Positions 6,747-9,371 of a DNA stretch of 9,371 bases are shown one piece after another. The first letter of the stretch is position 1. Every line of letters starts with the position of its first letter. The DNA is taken from assembly GCA_004557185.1 (NCBI GenBank), contig SFEP01000077.1, positions 1 through 9,371 of the forward strand, given 5' to 3'. The stretch comes from Bacteroidales bacterium (GTDB lineage Bacteria; Bacteroidota; Bacteroidia; Bacteroidales; Bacteroidaceae). The translations under genes were made by a program, and so were the position numbers. Below the pieces are notes generated by a model. The model was not told where the DNA came from and did not search any database. It saw only the letters and a list, made by a program, of their open reading frames with translations.

Positions 6747-6778
6747 AAGTCTTGGGAGGTTAAATGCGGGTGCGCCGC

Positions 6779-7324
6779 TCACTCGTCGGGGTGCATGAGC
6801 AGGGCGTAGAGCAGCGCCAGGAACACGAGGCCCGCTATGATGTAGGTGGGCGAAATGCCCATCAGCGCAATGGCCAGTGCCGCCCCTACGGGTATCCATA
6901 TCGTGCTGAGCGAGAGCGTCTCCTTGTTGAGCATGCCCAGCACGGGCAGCAGGATGAGCGCCACAATGGCCGGTGCTGTGCCCTTGAGGAAGGAGGCCAG
7001 CCAGGCGCTCGAGCGCAGGTCGCCAACGAAGGGGCTCACGGCCGCCACAAGGGCTAACGGCGCAGCCAGCATGCCCAGCACGGCCAGCACACTGCCCCGC
7101 CAGCCCGCTAAGCGGTGACCCACATACGAGGCCAGGTTCAAACCGAAAATGCCCGGCATGGCCTGCGTCAGCGTGAGGCATTGGCCAAAGGTGTCCGCAT
7201 CCATCCACCCCTTCTCCTCCACCACGTACCGCCGCAGCGGTTCGATGGCGGCATAACTGCTGCCGATGGCTGTGAGGCCAGTGTGCAGAAAAACTTTCAG
7301 AAGGTCAAAACTGCTGATACGCAT
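6779..7324 (-). CDS. Chromate-transporter-family (CHR) half-size protein, first of pair
   Basis: A 181-residue hydrophobic protein of the short CHR (ChrA) type, partner of the next gene. The N-terminal family block is FLHTGLTAIGSSYAAIEPLR (12-31), followed by YVVEEKGWMDADTFGQCLTL (33-52) and TQAMPGIFGLNLASYVGHRL (53-72). The order of these elements is the CHR pattern, but the normal glycine-rich FGGG block reads AIGSS, so the signature is changed. Further membrane segments lie near 75-97, 117-131, 142-157 and 160-176. The start at 7322-7324 places the conserved block about 10 residues in, as in the family. It begins 45 bp after the DUF4301 stop and no promoter box is seen in that gap, suggesting co-transcription with the genes on both sides. 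Energy-coupled efflux of chromate or another oxyanion is the family role. Confidence 0.84.
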   Translation of the reverse strand: MRISSFDLLKVFLHTGLTAIGSSYAAIEPLRRYVVEEKGWMDADTFGQCLTLTQAMPGIFGLNLASYVGHRLAGWRGSVLAVLGMLAAPLALVAAVSPFVGDLRSSAWLASFLKGTAPAIVALILLPVLGMLNKETLSLSTIWIPVGAALAIALMGISPTYIIAGLVFLALLYALLMHPDE

Positions 7325-7369
7325 GGGTAAGGGATGAATGGATGCGGTAATGAAGAGCGGAAAAGGTGA

Positions 7370-8893
7370 TTATTGGTGCTGTTCGCGGAAGAGGTCGTTC
7401 ACCGTCTTCACGGGGTTGAACGTCGATAGGGGCACTTCCACAAACACTGTGTTCCAGTTGCTCATGGCACCGTTCCACAGGCCGGGCAGTTCGAGCGCCT
7501 TGAGCTCCTTGCCGTCCTTGCTTTTGTGGGAGATGAAGCCCGTCTGTGGGTCTACGAAGTCGGGTAGATGGAAGTCTTCGCCCTTGTAGTTGCGCACGGC
7601 GCACACCAAGTCTACGGGGTTGAAGTGCGTGCCCTGCTCAAACATGGCCTTCTTCTCGGGGTCGTTCATGTCAATTTGTGAGCTTTCCAGAATTTGCAGC
7701 GAGATGGTGCCGTCGGCGTTGTAGGCCAGGAAGGGGCCACCTCCGGGTTCGCCCACGTTGCGCACCATGCCGCACACACGCATCGGTCGGTTCAGCTTCT
7801 GGCGCAGGTAGATGGCCAGTTCGGTGTCTTCGAGCAATTTTGTTTCGGGGTTCTTGCAGCAGAGTTGCTTCTGCACAAACTGCAGCATCTCGCGCAGGTC
7901 GTCCATGGTGTAGTGGCCGCTGTCGAGTTTCTGCAGGTAGGCAAAGGCTTGCTGCTGCAGCGTCACGAGTATGCCCGCAATGAGTTTCTTGTAGGTTACG
8001 GTGTCGTCCTTCAGGCGGTCGGGCACCACGTTGTCGATGTTTTTCACAAACACCACGTCGGCCTCGATGTCGTTCAGGTTTTCAATGAGTGCGCCGTGGC
8101 CACCGGGGCGGAAGAGCAGGCTGCCGTCCTTCTGGCGGAAGGGCGTGTTGTCGGGGTTGGCGGCTACGGTGTCGGTGCTCGGCTTCTGTTCGGAGAAGCT
8201 CACGTCGTACGTCACACCGTATTTGGCGGCATAGATAGGAGCCTTCTCCTTCACCAGCGCTTCGAAGAGTGAGCGGTGTTCGGGCGACACCGTGAAGTGC
8301 ACGTGCACCGTGCCGTCGTTTTCGCGGGCATAGAGCGCGCCCTCTACCAAGTGTTCCTCAAGCGGCGTGCGCGGTCCCTCAGGATAGTTGTGGAAGAGCA
8401 GCAGACCCTTGGGCAGTGCACCGTAGTTCAAGCCCTCGGGTTCGAGCATGGCGCGCACCACGGCCTTGAACGAGCCCTCGGCCATCAGTGCGTCGATGTC
8501 CTTGTGGTGCAAACGCTTGCAAGCCTCGTTGAGCGCACCGTAGAAGGCTGCGGAATGAATGTTGGTGAAGAAGGCTTTCTCGAAGTCGGTGGTGGGCACG
8601 TCGTAGTCGGCGTCGGCAAAGGCAAACATGTTTTTGAACATGCGGCTGGCGGCGCCCGAGGCCGGCACAAACTTCACTATGCGGTGGCCAGCCTCCTGTG
8701 TGTAGGCATCCCAAGCCTTGAGGTATGCGGCTTGTGCCTCGGCGTCGGGTTGCATAATGCCCTTGCCTATGCTGGCGGCAGCGTGCAGTTTGAGATAGGG
8801 GAAGCCTGAGGCAAAACATGCCAACTGCTTGTTCAGTTTCTCCTCCTTAATGCCCTTGCGGGTCAGGAGCAGTTTGTCATTCTCTGTGATCAT
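7370..8893 (-). CDS. DUF4301 family protein, possible nucleotidyltransferase
   Basis: A 507-residue soluble protein matching, from memory, the DUF4301 family of Bacteroidetes; no function is established that I know of. No signal peptide or membrane segment is visible, so it is likely cytoplasmic. Motifs resemble UDP-sugar/UDP-GlcNAc pyrophosphorylases in the same order: VPASGAASRMFK (76-87) at the place of the Gly-rich nucleotide loop, RPGGHGALIENL (262-273) like the P-x-G-x-G-G-L block, VFVKNIDNVV (281-290) like the VDN element that binds metal and sugar nucleotide, and LQILESSQID (399-408) like the EYSE motif. Other conserved-looking stretches are FHNYPEGPRTPLEEHLVEGA (167-186), GEPGGGPF (381-388) and GLWNGAMSNWNT (471-482). 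The ATG at 8891-8893 is the only sensible start. It heads a probable operon with the CHR pair and ndh. Fold assignment is inference. Confidence 0.86.
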   Translation of the reverse strand: MITENDKLLLTRKGIKEEKLNKQLACFASGFPYLKLHAAASIGKGIMQPDAEAQAAYLKAWDAYTQEAGHRIVKFVPASGAASRMFKNMFAFADADYDVPTTDFEKAFFTNIHSAAFYGALNEACKRLHHKDIDALMAEGSFKAVVRAMLEPEGLNYGALPKGLLLFHNYPEGPRTPLEEHLVEGALYARENDGTVHVHFTVSPEHRSLFEALVKEKAPIYAAKYGVTYDVSFSEQKPSTDTVAANPDNTPFRQKDGSLLFRPGGHGALIENLNDIEADVVFVKNIDNVVPDRLKDDTVTYKKLIAGILVTLQQQAFAYLQKLDSGHYTMDDLREMLQFVQKQLCCKNPETKLLEDTELAIYLRQKLNRPMRVCGMVRNVGEPGGGPFLAYNADGTISLQILESSQIDMNDPEKKAMFEQGTHFNPVDLVCAVRNYKGEDFHLPDFVDPQTGFISHKSKDGKELKALELPGLWNGAMSNWNTVFVEVPLSTFNPVKTVNDLFREQHQ

Positions 8894-8974
8894 GGTATGT
8901 AGGGGTTAGGTTAAGCGGCGACTGGCGTGCGTCTGTGGCTGCCCCATTGGCGGGGTGCGCATAGGCCGCCACGG

Positions 8975-8982
8975 CAAATTTA
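8975..8982 (-). promoter_or_regulatory. Bacteroidetes -7 box for the DUF4301-CHR-ndh operon
   Basis: The complement reads TAAATTTG, a perfect TAnnTTTG match, 81 bp upstream of the DUF4301 start codon. Transcription would begin near 8968. No clear TTTG -33 element is present at 19-21 bp. The predicted leader contains a small G/C hairpin (8942-8945 with 8952-8955). This is the only full -7 match I found in front of any of the four genes. Confidence 0.55.
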
Positions 8983-9066
8983 CAAATTTCTATTATACGC
9001 TGTCCTGCATGCTGGTAAAACCTTGCCGCACTTTTTACATCGCCTCCGTTTGCCGCCGCGCCCCCG

Positions 9067-9080
9067 CGGCCACGTGGCCG
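9067..9080. repeat. Perfect 14-bp palindrome
   Basis: CGGCCACGTGGCCG reads the same on both strands. It lies about 85 bp upstream of the DUF4301 -7 box, a distance compatible with an activator site, though G/C-rich palindromes also arise by chance. No second copy was noticed in the window. Confidence 0.4.
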
Positions 9081-9184
9081 TTATTGCACGGCACCCCGTC
9101 TTTCCCGTTTCGGTCACTGCGCAGCGCTTTATCGTATTGGAAATATTACTGTCCGCTAAACCCTAAGACTACACCCCTAACTTT

Positions 9185-9210
9185 CCGAAAGACAGAAGTG
9201 TGGCTTTCGG
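9185..9210. repeat. 7-bp inverted repeat with 12-nt loop
   Basis: CCGAAAG (9185-9191) and CTTTCGG (9204-9210) are perfect complements. No T-run follows on either strand, so an intrinsic terminator is not well supported. On the minus strand it lies 25 bp after the stop of the possible 30-codon ORF. Confidence 0.35.
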
Positions 9211-9234
9211 CTTATCATGGACAAGCCCCCTTTG

Positions 9235-9327
9235 TCAAAAAATAGACTCTTGAGGAGGTTCTTCAGATACCGCGGCAAGCATATGGTTCAGGTCTGCGTC
9301 TGGTTGATTGAAGAATTTACGTAGCAT
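9235..9327 (-). CDS. Possible 30-residue small protein (unrecognised)
   Basis: A minus-strand frame from ATG at 9325-9327 to TGA at 9235-9237 encodes 30 residues starting MLRKFFNQPDADLNH and ending PPQESIF. The composition is plausible for a short soluble, mildly acidic peptide, but length alone gives little support, and I do not recognise it. An in-frame stop lies immediately upstream of the ATG, so it is not the visible end of a longer frame. The start codon lies inside one arm of an 11-bp inverted repeat, which in RNA would hide it. No TAnnTTTG box is visible upstream within the window. It could be a leader peptide, a small gene or chance. Confidence 0.2.
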   Translation of the reverse strand: MLRKFFNQPDADLNHMLAAVSEEPPQESIF

Positions 9328-9371
9328 CTATTTTCGGCGGGGTGGGGGATGGGAAAAAGGAGATGCTACGT
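9319..9371. repeat. 11-bp perfect inverted repeat enclosing a G-run-rich loop
   Basis: ACGTAGCATCT (9319-9329) and AGATGCTACGT (9361-9371) are perfect complements. Inside them TTTTC (9331-9335) can pair with GAAAA (9353-9357), leaving a 17-nt loop, 9336-9352, with G-runs of 2, 4, 5 and 2-3. The repeat ends exactly at the window edge, so it may extend further or be one end of a larger element. Confidence 0.6.

Larger units (their letters stand above)
8894..9371. other. Right-end region without a large gene
   Basis: Plus-strand open frames of 79 and 96 codons (8927-9166, 8955-9245) have no recognisable domain, overlap each other, and begin inside the predicted leader and promoter of the DUF4301 gene on the other strand, so they are not called. 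What is visible: the DUF4301 promoter, a 14-bp palindrome at 9067-9080, inverted repeats at 9185-9210 and 9220-9236, a possible 30-codon minus-strand ORF at 9235-9327, and the hairpin with a G-rich loop at 9319-9371, which runs to the window edge. Confidence 0.5.

Noticed and set aside
8955..9245. 96-codon plus-strand frame at the right end
   Set aside because: Starts inside the predicted promoter/leader of the DUF4301 operon, no recognisable domain, composition not protein-like, overlaps another frame.

Overview
This window looks like a chromosomal segment from a Bacteroidales bacterium, probably close to Prevotella. The evidence is a short 286-residue RpoD-type primary sigma factor, a glsA-glsB pair (glycine lipid synthesis in Bacteroides), a DUF4301 protein (a family I know mainly from Bacteroidetes), promoter -7 boxes that fit the Bacteroidetes consensus TAnnTTTG, and start codons without evident Shine-Dalgarno sequences. 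I see no phage, insertion sequence, CRISPR array, tRNA or rRNA.

Layout, left to right. Positions 1-354 hold no convincing gene, but contain a 59-nt, 23-bp hairpin that reads as a terminator for the leftward rpoD transcript. rpoD (355-1215, minus) has its own -7 box. Upstream of it lies a tight two-gene unit on the minus strand, glsA (2307-3146) then glsB (1322-2296), separated by 10 bp. From the promoter region at 3216-3407 a membrane-bound AraC-type regulator (3408-4514, plus) is transcribed away from glsA. Converging on it from the right is a probable four-gene minus-strand operon: a DUF4301 protein (7370-8893), two half-size chromate-transporter-family proteins (6779-7324 and 6174-6746) and a type II NADH dehydrogenase (4766-6124). 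Intergenic gaps in that operon are 45, 32 and 49 bp, and a -7 box is visible only in front of the DUF4301 gene. Two tandem inverted repeats sit between the convergent regulator and ndh.

The last 470 bases carry no large gene. They hold a perfect 14-bp palindrome, several inverted repeats, a possible 30-codon ORF, and at the very edge an 11-bp perfect inverted repeat enclosing a G-run-rich loop.

How the genes relate. GlsB and GlsA together make N-acyl and then diacyl glycine lipids of the membrane. The divergent regulator has about seven membrane segments and a cytoplasmic DNA-binding tail, so control of the lipid operon by membrane state is a plausible but untested idea. The right-hand operon combines respiratory NADH oxidation, a paired anion-transporter-like complex with unusual signature residues, and an uncharacterised protein whose motifs resemble UDP-sugar pyrophosphorylases. 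Most of the window is ordinary core genome; the items most worth a second look are the DUF4301 fold assignment, the two large hairpins at the window ends and the gls/regulator pairing.
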